Source: Spirochaetales bacterium
Lineage (GTDB): Bacteria; Spirochaetota; Spirochaetia; SZUA-6; DRHE01
Direction: 5' to 3'
Assembly (NCBI GenBank): GCA_030615505.1
Contig: JAUWZD010000022.1
Span: 1-50,286 of the forward strand
DNA: 50,286 nt
In this document: positions 33,514 through 41,933 of the stretch, one piece after another
Numbering within the stretch: the first letter of the stretch is position 1
Layout of the letters: every line of letters begins with the position of its first letter
Made by a program: the position numbers and the translations under genes
Notes under the pieces: model-generated
Database searches by the model: none
Told to the model about the DNA's origin: nothing
The model's input: the letters and a program-made list of their open reading frames with translations, nothing else

Positions 33514-34545
33514 TTGAAATACAAACTGGAAGATATAGCAAATTACGCCAGGGTTTCTGTAAGTACCGTCTGGCGGGTAATTAACAATAAAGATATTGTA
33601 AAAGGGGAAACAAGAAACAGGGTTTTAGATGCAATAGAAGCACTGGATTACAGAATGGATAATATATTTACCAATCCTCAAACAATGTATAAATACAACA
33701 TTGCCATATTCTTAAGAGAGAATGACTATAAGAAAGTATTCGAGCTTAAATATGGAATTGAAAGGATGACAGAACCTATTGCATTTAAAAAGAAGATAGA
33801 GTCATCGGGAGGAAAAGCCCTGTTTTTTGAAATGGATGATTTAAGCGCATCGGATTTAGATAAATTGATTGACAGGAAAAATATTCATGGGGTAATCGTA
33901 TTCGGGGCTGAAGATTCTGATCATGAACTGGTAATAAGGCTTAAGAATATCGGGGTGTCCTTTATTGTTACTAACGGAATTTCTGACTTTGTTAAAAATA
34001 ATGGGATAAGTTTTGTTGAATATGATGATTTTAACGGAATTGCCGATATTGTAAAATATTTTAAAGAGAATGAAAGAACGAATCTGGTAATGTTTAATGG
34101 ACCTGATAAGATGTGGGTTTGCCAGGAGAGAAAAAACGCATTCTATTACTCTATTAAGAAGCTTAAAATCGCTGATAATCCCCTGTTTTACTATTCAGGA
34201 GAATTTGATTTTAAAACAGGTCAGGAGGGAGTTTTAAAGCTGAAGGAATTGGGTCTTATTAAAAAAGTCAATGGAATAATATGCGGCAGTGATGTTATTG
34301 CAATCGGTGTGATCAATGAGCTTTTAAGAATGAAAATCGATATTCCTGATGAAATAGCTGTTTTTGGATATGATGATACGCCTATTTGTGAATATTTCAA
34401 TCCTTCTATTAGTTCGGTAAAACGCGATTTAAAGCATTATTCAACCTACATTGTAGAGAGGTTGTACGATTTAATCTTTACAAAGAACAAATTGCAGATT
34501 CATATCTATATCAAGACCTATCCTGTTTACAGAAAGTCAACCTAA
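33514..34545 (+). CDS. LacI-family regulator of the second sugar locus
   Basis: 343 residues from TTG 33514, chosen because AGGAG (33501-33505) is eight bases upstream and the helix-turn-helix starts at once (YKLEDIANYARVSVSTVWRV); an extension to 33448 would add 22 unlikely residues. The recognition helix has TVW where most family members have TVS. The effector domain shows NIHGVIVFGAEDSDHELVIR, VEYDDFNGIADIVKYFKENE, VNGIICGSDVIAIGVINELL and AVFGYDDTPICEYFNPSISS. Its genes are AT-rich relative to the malto-oligosaccharide locus. It probably represses the operon that starts at 34636, where several inverted and direct repeats crowd the promoter. Confidence 0.9.
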   Translation: MKYKLEDIANYARVSVSTVWRVINNKDIVKGETRNRVLDAIEALDYRMDNIFTNPQTMYKYNIAIFLRENDYKKVFELKYGIERMTEPIAFKKKIESSGGKALFFEMDDLSASDLDKLIDRKNIHGVIVFGAEDSDHELVIRLKNIGVSFIVTNGISDFVKNNGISFVEYDDFNGIADIVKYFKENERTNLVMFNGPDKMWVCQERKNAFYYSIKKLKIADNPLFYYSGEFDFKTGQEGVLKLKELGLIKKVNGIICGSDVIAIGVINELLRMKIDIPDEIAVFGYDDTPICEYFNPSISSVKRDLKHYSTYIVERLYDLIFTKNKLQIHIYIKTYPVYRKST

Positions 34546-34550
34546 TATTT

Positions 34551-34623
34551 TTTTCATAATTATTGAAAATATTTTCATAAATTATTGACAAATATTTCTC
34601 TTCTGTTATTATAAACAGAAGAG
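34551..34623 (+). promoter_or_regulatory. Promoter with nested repeats upstream of the 809-residue enzyme
   Basis: TTGACA is at 34585-34590, with TATTAT (34607-34612) 16 bases downstream. A perfect inverted repeat with 10-base arms (CTCTTCTGTT 34598-34607; AACAGAAGAG 34614-34623) is centred on the -10 box. Upstream, TTTTCATAATTATTGA (34551-34566) is repeated as TTTTCATAAATTATTGA (34572-34588), 21 bases apart or two helical turns, with palindrome TGAAAATATTTTCA (34564-34577) between. The LacI-type protein encoded just upstream is the likely ligand of one of these. Confidence 0.65.
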
Positions 34624-34635
34624 GAAATTGTATAT

Positions 34636-37065
34636 TTGAACCCAAAAGAAAATATTAAGATCCGGGGAAATTGTTATAAACTCGTAATAAATAGAGAAAA
34701 CGGGGCAATTGAGGAGCTGCGCGATAAAGGGGATTTAAAAGGAACAAATCTTGTCCTTGGAGCAGGATATGATTATAAGCAATATACCTTTGGCAGGCTT
34801 TTTCTAAGTAAAAACAGCATCTGTCACTTTATAAGTCTAAAATTGAAAAATTACTCAAAGGATAAGCATGCGGAATTCACTGATAATACCGGTAGAAATT
34901 TTATCCGATACAATTTCTTCAAAAGCTTTTTTGAAATTGATTTCTCTATTACTGGAAATAATTCAGATAGAGCAGGAATAGAGCTTGATTTCAATTTTGT
35001 AAATTGCCCTGGTACGAAAGATTGGCAAAATCAAATTATTCCGGCATCTCCTTATTTGGAAAAAAATAATAAAAACGGATTCTATCTAATGTCCCGACCC
35101 ATGGGCAGGTATATCATTTTAGTATTCCCGGAACCGATTTCCTGTTGGAGAATAAAATACTCTGATTTCGGACATCATCTGCTTGGATTTCAAGTCTTAT
35201 TGAAAGTAGAAGATTTAAAATTCAGGAATAATGAACCACTTCCCGCCTATAAAAGATCATCAATTAGAATTGGCTTTGCCCAAAGCCCTGAAGATGCTTA
35301 TTTAAAAATCAGCGAAATGGGAGGCTTTCCGGTTGTGTTTTCTCCAACTTCAGGAGGTATAAACAGAACAAATCTCCCTATCAAAGTGGTGGGAAATGTC
35401 GATGATTTAACTCTCATTAATCCCGATCTTACGAGAGAAAACATCACTTCATTGCTTGATAAAAATAAAACCGCTTCAATTCTCTTAGAAAAACCGGGCA
35501 AATATCAAATAGCGGCAAGGTATGGAGATAAAGAGTCCCTCTATTCTTTTTACAGCGCTCCTGACTGGGAAAATATGATTAAAAAAGCAGCCGAATTTGG
35601 AGCAGAGCATTTTCAATTAGAAAAAGGTTGTTTTGCAAGAGCTGTAGACTCCAATACCCTGGACTACAAGGGATTAAGAGTAATAGGGGGATATTCATTC
35701 GGAAACCCATATGAAGAACATTCATGCGCAAGCGGTGAATTCGGCGGATTCCTCTGCTGGAGCGGATTGAAAAGCATGCTTCAATTTGGAGAAACGGATG
35801 AATTAAAAGAAAGCGCTCAAGGGTATTTTCTCTCATGGGCACTGCAGAGAAAAGCAAAGGAGAATAATTACTTCCCAAATGCAATCTCTCCTGTTGAACA
35901 GGAATTTATGGGATACAAATTCTCCCCCGGTCATATATATAAGGAGCAGCTCTACATTCAGCATGAAGGATGGTTTTTAGAAGAGTTTTGTGATTATTTT
36001 CTTTTAACCGGCGAGAGGTCCATTCTTAAAACCATTGAGCTTATTGCTTCCCATATGATAGATGAGCATCAGGATGAAAACGGTGCATTGATTAATATCA
36101 GTTGTCATAATAATGGGGTATTCCAGAGAGTTGATTATACAACCTGTTCAACGCCGGTAATAGGGTTGATTAGAGCAGGCAATCTTTTAAAATCTGAAAA
36201 AATATTACTGGGAGCGGAGAAGGCTTGTGATCACCTGGTTAATAGGGGGCTTATTTTCCCTACTGAAACTATACCCGGGGTGGAATTTATCGATGAAGGC
36301 TCTATGGCCTGCACGGCATTAACTCTAATCTATGCATATCTCAATTTAAAACGGAAGAGTGAGTACAGAGATACGGCTCAAGAATTGCTCAGTCTTCATG
36401 AAAGCTGGATAATAAAAACACCGCTTATCTCACTTTTCGGTTCCTCTTTTCGCTATTGGGAAAATACTTGGGAGACAAGGGATTGGGGGGCCTCAATCAA
36501 TGGAGGCCATGCATGGACAATCTGGACTTCGGAGGCAAAGTATTACAATTACTTTATTGAAAGGAGATTTAATGATCTAGTTGATTCATTCTCCGGATTT
36601 GTAAGTAACATGCCCAAGGTTCAAGAAGACGGCGCTATCTATTCAAACTTTACTCCGGATTATATTACCGGCAAGTTCGATCACAATGGCTATAAATTCG
36701 AGCCCCGCTTTTTGGCTAACAATTTCCCTATAAGAACCTATTCAGCTTCCGGTTCCTACTTTTTAATCAGGGCCAGTGAAACATGGTTCTTTACCAGTGC
36801 CATTGGATTCTGGAATGGAAAGCTTCTTGCCCTTAATGGAATATTGGAAAAAAACTCAAAATTCTTAAGTCATGCACCACACTTTAAAAATCTAGCTATT
36901 GAAAAGAGAGTTGGAAGAATCATTTTAGACCATGAAGGAACTTTAGAAATATTTAAATCCATTGGACTCAAGCAAATCAATATGACCAAGGGGAAAATCT
37001 TAAGTGAGAGTCCTGAAAAATTAATTGTTGAGTCTGAGCATGGCAAAATAATTTTTTCTGCATGA
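34636..37065 (+). CDS. Large cytoplasmic protein of unknown family, probable carbohydrate-active enzyme
   Basis: 809 residues from TTG 34636 (GAGGA at 34621-34625). No signal peptide. The first 230 residues look beta-rich (WRIKYSDFGHHLLGFQVLLK), residues about 240-300 form a small Ig-like part (TNLPIKVVGNVDDLTLI), and from about 310 the protein is helical with repeating aromatic patterns (QHEGWFLEEFCDYFLLTGER, GSMACTALTLIYAYLNLKRK, WGASINGGHAWTIWTSEAKY) typical of an (alpha/alpha)6 barrel; a short beta-rich tail ends it. That layout is common in glycoside hydrolases, phosphorylases and polysaccharide lyases, but I cannot place it in a numbered family. Lying first in an ABC-sugar operon, it most likely degrades the imported oligosaccharide in the cytoplasm. 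Candidate acids include E and D in VEFIDEGSMA and WETRDWGASINGG. Confidence 0.6.
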   Translation: MNPKENIKIRGNCYKLVINRENGAIEELRDKGDLKGTNLVLGAGYDYKQYTFGRLFLSKNSICHFISLKLKNYSKDKHAEFTDNTGRNFIRYNFFKSFFEIDFSITGNNSDRAGIELDFNFVNCPGTKDWQNQIIPASPYLEKNNKNGFYLMSRPMGRYIILVFPEPISCWRIKYSDFGHHLLGFQVLLKVEDLKFRNNEPLPAYKRSSIRIGFAQSPEDAYLKISEMGGFPVVFSPTSGGINRTNLPIKVVGNVDDLTLINPDLTRENITSLLDKNKTASILLEKPGKYQIAARYGDKESLYSFYSAPDWENMIKKAAEFGAEHFQLEKGCFARAVDSNTLDYKGLRVIGGYSFGNPYEEHSCASGEFGGFLCWSGLKSMLQFGETDELKESAQGYFLSWALQRKAKENNYFPNAISPVEQEFMGYKFSPGHIYKEQLYIQHEGWFLEEFCDYFLLTGERSILKTIELIASHMIDEHQDENGALINISCHNNGVFQRVDYTTCSTPVIGLIRAGNLLKSEKILLGAEKACDHLVNRGLIFPTETIPGVEFIDEGSMACTALTLIYAYLNLKRKSEYRDTAQELLSLHESWIIKTPLISLFGSSFRYWENTWETRDWGASINGGHAWTIWTSEAKYYNYFIERRFNDLVDSFSGFVSNMPKVQEDGAIYSNFTPDYITGKFDHNGYKFEPRFLANNFPIRTYSASGSYFLIRASETWFFTSAIGFWNGKLLALNGILEKNSKFLSHAPHFKNLAIEKRVGRIILDHEGTLEIFKSIGLKQINMTKGKILSESPEKLIVESEHGKIIFSA

Positions 37066-37074
37066 GAAATAATT

Positions 37075-37142
37075 AAAGGAGGTGATGCAAAAACGTACCG
37101 ACAGGCAGCGGTATATCGACCCGTTGGGTTAAAGTATACCGC
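37075..37142 (+). promoter_or_regulatory. Perfect anti-SD match, 15-codon frame and hairpin before the binding-protein gene
   Basis: AAAGGAGGTGAT (37075-37086) is complementary to the 3' end of 16S rRNA, far better than the site used by the next gene. It is followed at once by ATG 37085 and a 15-codon frame (MQKRTDRQRYIDPLG) stopping near 37132. That frame overlaps a hairpin: GCGGTATA (37108-37115) with TATACCGC (37135-37142), with ACCC/GGGT nested inside. The spacing from ribosome site to ATG is too short for efficient initiation, so this may be a standby or regulatory site. No T run follows the hairpin. Confidence 0.4.
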
Positions 37143-37196
37143 GCTATAATCCAAAGCAGTTTATAAACTGTCTAACTTTTAAAAAGGAGTATAGAG

Positions 37197-38447
37197 ATGA
37201 CAAAAATCAAAGGCATTTTAATTCTTCTGTTTATTCTTGTGTTTTGTACTACAATTTTTGCCGCGGGAAAACAGGAAGCAAAAGAAGATAAGGTGGTTCT
37301 CAAGTATTATCAGTACAAACCGGAGATAGTTGATCAACTGGATAAGCTTGCAAACATCTTCCATGAGCAGAATCCAAATATAACTTTAGAGATTGAATCG
37401 GTGGGCAAAGATTATCTCACGGTTTTAAAAACCAAGATTGCCTCCGATGACATACCCGATATTTACGCAGTTCAGGGCGCTATCTATATGAGGACTTACG
37501 TAGATGAAGGTATTCTGGAAGACCTCACAAACGAGCCGTTCATGAAGAGAATTGCTGATGCTGCCAAGCCGGCTGTAACCTACAATGGAAAGATATATGC
37601 ACTGCCTTTAGATCTTGCCGGCCTTGGGGTGATATACAACAAGAGCTTATTCAAGAAAGCAGGTATTGGAGATCCGCCCAAAACAGTCTCTGAACTTAAG
37701 GATGTCATTCGGAAGCTGAAAGGCATTGGAGTGATTCCCTTTGGAGTCGCCTTTAAAGAGGAATGGACTCTAAGGCATATGTTTGCCATGGGTCAGGCCG
37801 CAACGGTTGAGCCGATAAAGTTTGCAGATGAAATGAATGCCGGAAAAACACAGTTCTGGAATGACAAAATGAACAAGGCTTTCGAGACCTTCGATCTAAT
37901 TGCAGCAAACTGCAATGACAAGCCTTTTGAAAGCGATTATACAAATGAAACCACTATTTTTGCCCAGGAAAAAGTCGCCATGATGACTCAAGGCCTTTGG
38001 GCAATGATGAATGTATTCAAGGTTAACCCGGATATTGATGCCGGCATGTTCGGCCTTCCTGCATTTGAGGATCCCGGCATGGCAAGGCTGATGGTGGATG
38101 TTGATTATCGCATCGGAATAAATGCAAAATCAGAACATGTTGCAGCTGCAAAGAAATTCCTGGATTTCATGACATCCAAAAATGCAGTAGATATATGGAT
38201 AAGTGAGTGCAAGCTGATCTCTTCGGTAATAGGAACCAGGGTTGATGCAATCGGTTCTTCCGTGGCATTGGACATAAAGGGCTATATTGACTCTGATAAA
38301 ACCTATCCCTGGGGTTATGCTTACTGGGCATCCGGATTGAGCAGTGAAATCGGAAAGCTCATGCAAAAATATTACTTGGGAGAATTGACTAAAGAACAGG
38401 TCTGCTCAACAATGGATGATCTATGGAAGAAGGCAATCAGTAAGTAA
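37197..38447 (+). CDS. Sugar ABC transporter substrate-binding protein (second locus)
   Basis: 416-residue extracytoplasmic binding protein with signal peptide MKGILILLFILVFCTTIFAA-type start (MTKIKGILILLFILVFCTTI then FAAGKQEAKED), close to the spirochaete pattern in which a small residue cluster ends the core. Family 1 motifs: NPNITLEIESVGKDYLTVLK, DIPDIYAVQGAIY, YALPLDLAGLGVIYNKSLFK and EKVAMMTQGLWAMMNVFK. The ATG follows AAGGAG. It sits between the unknown 809-residue enzyme and two permeases and probably binds that enzyme's oligosaccharide substrate. A terminator-like hairpin follows. Confidence 0.9.
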   Translation: MTKIKGILILLFILVFCTTIFAAGKQEAKEDKVVLKYYQYKPEIVDQLDKLANIFHEQNPNITLEIESVGKDYLTVLKTKIASDDIPDIYAVQGAIYMRTYVDEGILEDLTNEPFMKRIADAAKPAVTYNGKIYALPLDLAGLGVIYNKSLFKKAGIGDPPKTVSELKDVIRKLKGIGVIPFGVAFKEEWTLRHMFAMGQAATVEPIKFADEMNAGKTQFWNDKMNKAFETFDLIAANCNDKPFESDYTNETTIFAQEKVAMMTQGLWAMMNVFKVNPDIDAGMFGLPAFEDPGMARLMVDVDYRIGINAKSEHVAAAKKFLDFMTSKNAVDIWISECKLISSVIGTRVDAIGSSVALDIKGYIDSDKTYPWGYAYWASGLSSEIGKLMQKYYLGELTKEQVCSTMDDLWKKAISK

Positions 38448-38461
38448 AAACTACTTCGATG

Positions 38462-38507
38462 TCGAGGAGGGACAGCCGCATTCAGGCTGTCTCCCTCGAT
38501 TTTTTTT
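38462..38507 (+). terminator. Terminator-like hairpin between binding protein and permeases (second locus)
   Basis: TCGAGGAGGGACAGCC (38462-38477) pairs, with small bulges, with GGCTGTCTCCCTCGA (38485-38499), followed by eight thymines (38500-38507). Its placement mirrors the hairpin at 18991-19028 in the first locus, so partial termination that lowers permease levels is likely. Confidence 0.82.
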
Positions 38508-38533
38508 GTCATGGATTGGAGAATTAGCCAAGG

Positions 38534-39415
38534 TTGATCAAAAACAAAGTATTAAGGACGAATATTAACTTCCTGGTTTTTTTACTGCCCGCCTTAATCC
38601 TCTATATTACCTTTTTTCTGTTTCCTCTTTTTTCGGGAGTACTCTACTCCTTTACAAGATGGAACGGAATAAGCTTTACAAAGGAATTTATCGGACTGCG
38701 GAACTTTAGGGAAATTTTATCGGATGAAAGATTTTTAGACTCATTATTTTTCACATTTAAATATGCTTTTTTGAATATTGTACTAATAAATGTAATTGCA
38801 TTTGCTTTAGCCTTAATGCTGGATAGACAGATAAGGGGTGTCGGATTTTTAAGAAGCATATTTTTTATGCCCAATGTAATCAGTATGGTTATAGTAGGTT
38901 TTATCTGGCAGTTTATCTTTATGAATGTGGTGGGTGAAATCTCAAGCTTTACAGGGCTGCCCTTCCTCAATCAGAGCTGGCTGGGTGATCCCGATATCGC
39001 TCTTTATTCAGTTGTATTGGTTTCAGTGTGGCGGGGCACGGGCTATATGATGATTATTTATCTGGCAGGACTACAGACCCTTGACAGAGAAATAATTGAT
39101 GCCTCGAGGATTGACGGAGCATCCGATTGGGGAAGATTTATCTATATTATACTGCCCTTAATGATACCCTCCATCAATGTTTGCCTGTTCATGACCATCG
39201 CAAACTCTTTTAAGATGTTCGACTTGGTATTCGCCATGACACGTGGGGGACCCGGATATGCTACGGAAGTAATATCCCTAAATATATATAACGAAGCATT
39301 TTTAAAGGATAGATACGGATACGGTATTGCCAAGGCAGTGTTTTTGACTCTCATTATACTCATAATAACATATATTCAGCTTAAGGTTTTAAAGAAAAAA
39401 GAAGTAGTTCTCTGA
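38534..39415 (+). CDS. Sugar ABC transporter permease, MalF type (second locus)
   Basis: 293-residue inner-membrane permease starting at TTG 38534; GGAG lies at 38517-38520. Six membrane segments are visible (near 12-35, 73-95, 107-130, 155-178, 208-230, 265-285). The ATPase-docking loop is IIDASRIDGASDWGRFIYII (about 183-202). Its TGA overlaps the ATG of the next gene (TGATG). It pairs with the MalG-type subunit; no ATPase gene is nearby. Confidence 0.9.
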   Translation: MIKNKVLRTNINFLVFLLPALILYITFFLFPLFSGVLYSFTRWNGISFTKEFIGLRNFREILSDERFLDSLFFTFKYAFLNIVLINVIAFALALMLDRQIRGVGFLRSIFFMPNVISMVIVGFIWQFIFMNVVGEISSFTGLPFLNQSWLGDPDIALYSVVLVSVWRGTGYMMIIYLAGLQTLDREIIDASRIDGASDWGRFIYIILPLMIPSINVCLFMTIANSFKMFDLVFAMTRGGPGYATEVISLNIYNEAFLKDRYGYGIAKAVFLTLIILIITYIQLKVLKKKEVVL

Positions 39416-40242
39416 TGATGAAATCGACAAGAAAAAACTCAGTTATATTTTTTCTTTTACTCTTATTGGCCCTATTTTTTACAATGCCTGTCTACTTTAC
39501 TGTCATAAACTCATTTAAACCCTTAAAAGAGATTGTTACATCTTATACCAGTATGCCTGAAAGCTTCTATCTGGGTAATTATATAAAGGCATGGATAAAA
39601 ACAGATTATCCCAGGGTATTTTTAAATAGCCTAATTATTACTGTTTTTAGTTTAGTAGGCATTATTACAATCAGTTCTATGGCCGGATATATACTGGTTA
39701 GAACTCCCGGTAAGGTAAGCTGGTTTCTATTTATAATTATTGTTTCATCAATGATTATCCCTTTTCATTCCATAATGATTCCCCTAATTATTGTTATAAA
39801 AAGACTGCATTTCTCCAATTCAATTCCGGGGATAATAATTGTATATTTGGGGCTGGGGTGCAATTTCGCAATATTTCTCTACCATGGTTTCGTTAAAACA
39901 ATACCCAAAGAACTGGAAGAATCTGCCCTTATAGACGGATGTTCTCAATTTCAAACCTTTTTTAAAATCGTTTTCCCACTGCTTACCCCTGTTACCAGCA
40001 CAATAGCTGTTTTAGATGCACTTTGGATCTGGAATGATTTTTTACTTCCTCTTTTATTATTGCAGAAGAGGTCAGTTAAAACCATTCCCCTGTCTCAATA
40101 TATCTTCTTTGGTCAGTATTACAGCGAATGGGGACTTGCCCTTGCAGGCCTGACACTGGCGGTTATCCCTGTTATTATATTCTATATATTTATGCAGAAG
40201 TATATAGTCAAGGGAATAACTGCAGGGGCGATGAAAGGCTAG
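39415..40242 (+). CDS. Sugar ABC transporter permease, MalG type (second locus)
   Basis: 275 residues, six membrane segments (near 8-30, 68-95, 105-128, 138-160, 185-210, 240-262). Docking loop LEESALIDGCSQFQTFFKIV (about 168-187), where the usual alanine after the glycine is cysteine; ending VKGITAGAMKG as in MalG-type proteins. It is translated by overlap with the preceding permease and, with the binding protein, completes the importer apart from its ATPase. Confidence 0.92.
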   Translation: MMKSTRKNSVIFFLLLLLALFFTMPVYFTVINSFKPLKEIVTSYTSMPESFYLGNYIKAWIKTDYPRVFLNSLIITVFSLVGIITISSMAGYILVRTPGKVSWFLFIIIVSSMIIPFHSIMIPLIIVIKRLHFSNSIPGIIIVYLGLGCNFAIFLYHGFVKTIPKELEESALIDGCSQFQTFFKIVFPLLTPVTSTIAVLDALWIWNDFLLPLLLLQKRSVKTIPLSQYIFFGQYYSEWGLALAGLTLAVIPVIIFYIFMQKYIVKGITAGAMKG

Positions 40243-40485
40243 GGTAGATATAAAAATAGTTGAGCCTAATATTTTAGACTCACAACATATCTAAAATTTA
40301 GGAAATCTCCCTACGCATCATTTAAAAATTTAAGGAATTTTTTTAAAATAGACAAAGGAGTCAGTTAAATAGATAATGACCGCATAGAGTTGAACTTGAT
40401 AACCTTCGGCAGGAACTGAAAGACAACGAGTAACCGAGTAACTCAAGTTAAAAAATTATCTCTTTATGCAAGGAGACACGAAGCA

Positions 40486-41898
40486 ATGAATATAATATTA
40501 ATTATTTTTGACTCGCTGCGAAAGGATTGTGTGGGGGTATACGGCTCTCCTCCATGGGGAAAGATCCATACGCCTCATTTTGATGCCTTTGCCAAGGAAT
40601 CGCTGGTAATGGAAAGAGCGTTTCCTGAATCCCTCCCCACCCTGCCGGCCCGAAGGGCAATTTATACAGGCAGGCGGGTATATCCCTTTCATAACGGTGA
40701 TTTTCACCTGAAAGGAGACTTTATCGGTGCTCCGGGTTGGGGGCCGATCCCGGAGGATCAGCCCACCCTGGCTGAGATCTTAAGTGAAAACGGCTACCGC
40801 ACAGGCCTGATTGCCGATGTCTACCATATGTTCAAACCCTCCAAGAACTACTGGCGCGGATTCGACCAGTGGACATTCCTGCGCGGTCAGGAAAAAGACC
40901 CCACCCGCTCCGGCCCCGGACTGACCCAGGAACAGATCGATTACTGGCTCCCAGAGGAGATGCGGGGCAGGGGCAAGGCAAGAATCGAGTTTATACAGCA
41001 GTGCATCATGAATATGCATGACCGAACCAGGGAAGAGGATTACTTTGCTCCGCGGGTCCTAAAGGAAGCTGCGCTGTGGCTCGAGCAGAATCAGGATGCG
41101 GATAAGTTCTTCCTGACTGTTGAGTCCTTCGACCCGCACGAGCCCTGGCTGGCGCCCCCTCACTACCGGAAGATGTATCTTAAGGATGAAGGCCCAGAGC
41201 AGGTCTTCTCTGTTTACATGAATACGGACGAGCTCAGTAAAGCACTTCTTGCTCGTACCCGGGCGAATTACAGCGGAGTTGTCACCATGTGCGACCGCTG
41301 GTTTGGGCACTTTATGGAGAGCATGAGAGTTCTTGGACTGCTTGATAACACGATGGTCATCTTTACATCCGACCACGGTCATTCCATAGGTGACCGGAAT
41401 TATCTGGGTAAACGGGGTTATCCCTCAACTCCTGAGGTATTCGACGTTCCACTCATGATTCGCTTCCCCAGGGCGGAAAACGCAGGCTATACGAGCGATA
41501 TGTTTGTACAGCACCATGACATTACGGCTTTAATCCTTGAGAAAGCGGACGTAAAGCCTCCTCCTGAGATAGACGGCATTTCCTTTCTTGAAAATGCCCT
41601 AAGAAGCAAACCCGGCCGGCGCGAGCACGTAACCATAGCGTGGGGATCTGCGGTGACAGTAATCACGGACAAGTGGTGGCTTAACTGTAAGGTAGACGGC
41701 AGTGGTGTGCTGCTCTACGACCTTCGGACTGACAGGCCGCACGATGAGAACCTGGCGGACAAACACCGCGGCGTTGTGAATGATCTCTTTATCCGGGCAA
41801 AAAAAGATGCTAAAGTAGATTTTCCTGACTGGCTTGTAAGTCTTGCCGGGAGCCATGCCGATGCACCGGGGTGCAGCGATCTGGCTGCACGAGCATAA
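40486..41898 (+). CDS. Sulfatase-fold (alkaline phosphatase superfamily) hydrolase with Thr in the nucleophile position
   Basis: 470 residues, no signal peptide, AAGGAG before ATG 40486. The fold is shown by IIFDSLRKDCVGVYG (D9 metal ligand), TPHFDAFAKES, DPHEPW (216-221), TSDHGH (D296, H297) and GKRGYP (K309). In true sulfatases the motif C/S-x-P-x-R holds the residue made into formylglycine; here it reads T52-L-P-A-R56, so no formylglycine can form. The Thr could serve directly as nucleophile, as in phosphodiesterase and phosphonoacetate-hydrolase members. The protein may thus cleave a phosphate ester or diester on the imported sugar, or be a diverged sulfatase. It follows the permeases by 244 bases, which hold no gene, and is GC-richer than they are. 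Confidence 0.8.
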   Translation: MNIILIIFDSLRKDCVGVYGSPPWGKIHTPHFDAFAKESLVMERAFPESLPTLPARRAIYTGRRVYPFHNGDFHLKGDFIGAPGWGPIPEDQPTLAEILSENGYRTGLIADVYHMFKPSKNYWRGFDQWTFLRGQEKDPTRSGPGLTQEQIDYWLPEEMRGRGKARIEFIQQCIMNMHDRTREEDYFAPRVLKEAALWLEQNQDADKFFLTVESFDPHEPWLAPPHYRKMYLKDEGPEQVFSVYMNTDELSKALLARTRANYSGVVTMCDRWFGHFMESMRVLGLLDNTMVIFTSDHGHSIGDRNYLGKRGYPSTPEVFDVPLMIRFPRAENAGYTSDMFVQHHDITALILEKADVKPPPEIDGISFLENALRSKPGRREHVTIAWGSAVTVITDKWWLNCKVDGSGVLLYDLRTDRPHDENLADKHRGVVNDLFIRAKKDAKVDFPDWLVSLAGSHADAPGCSDLAARA

Positions 41899-41933
41899 TA
41901 TAAATTCCTGAGAAGCATGATAGGTTTCATTAT

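Noticed and set aside
40486-41898. Annotation as a formylglycine-dependent sulfatase
   Set aside because: The Cys/Ser required for formylglycine is Thr, so only the fold-level call is kept.
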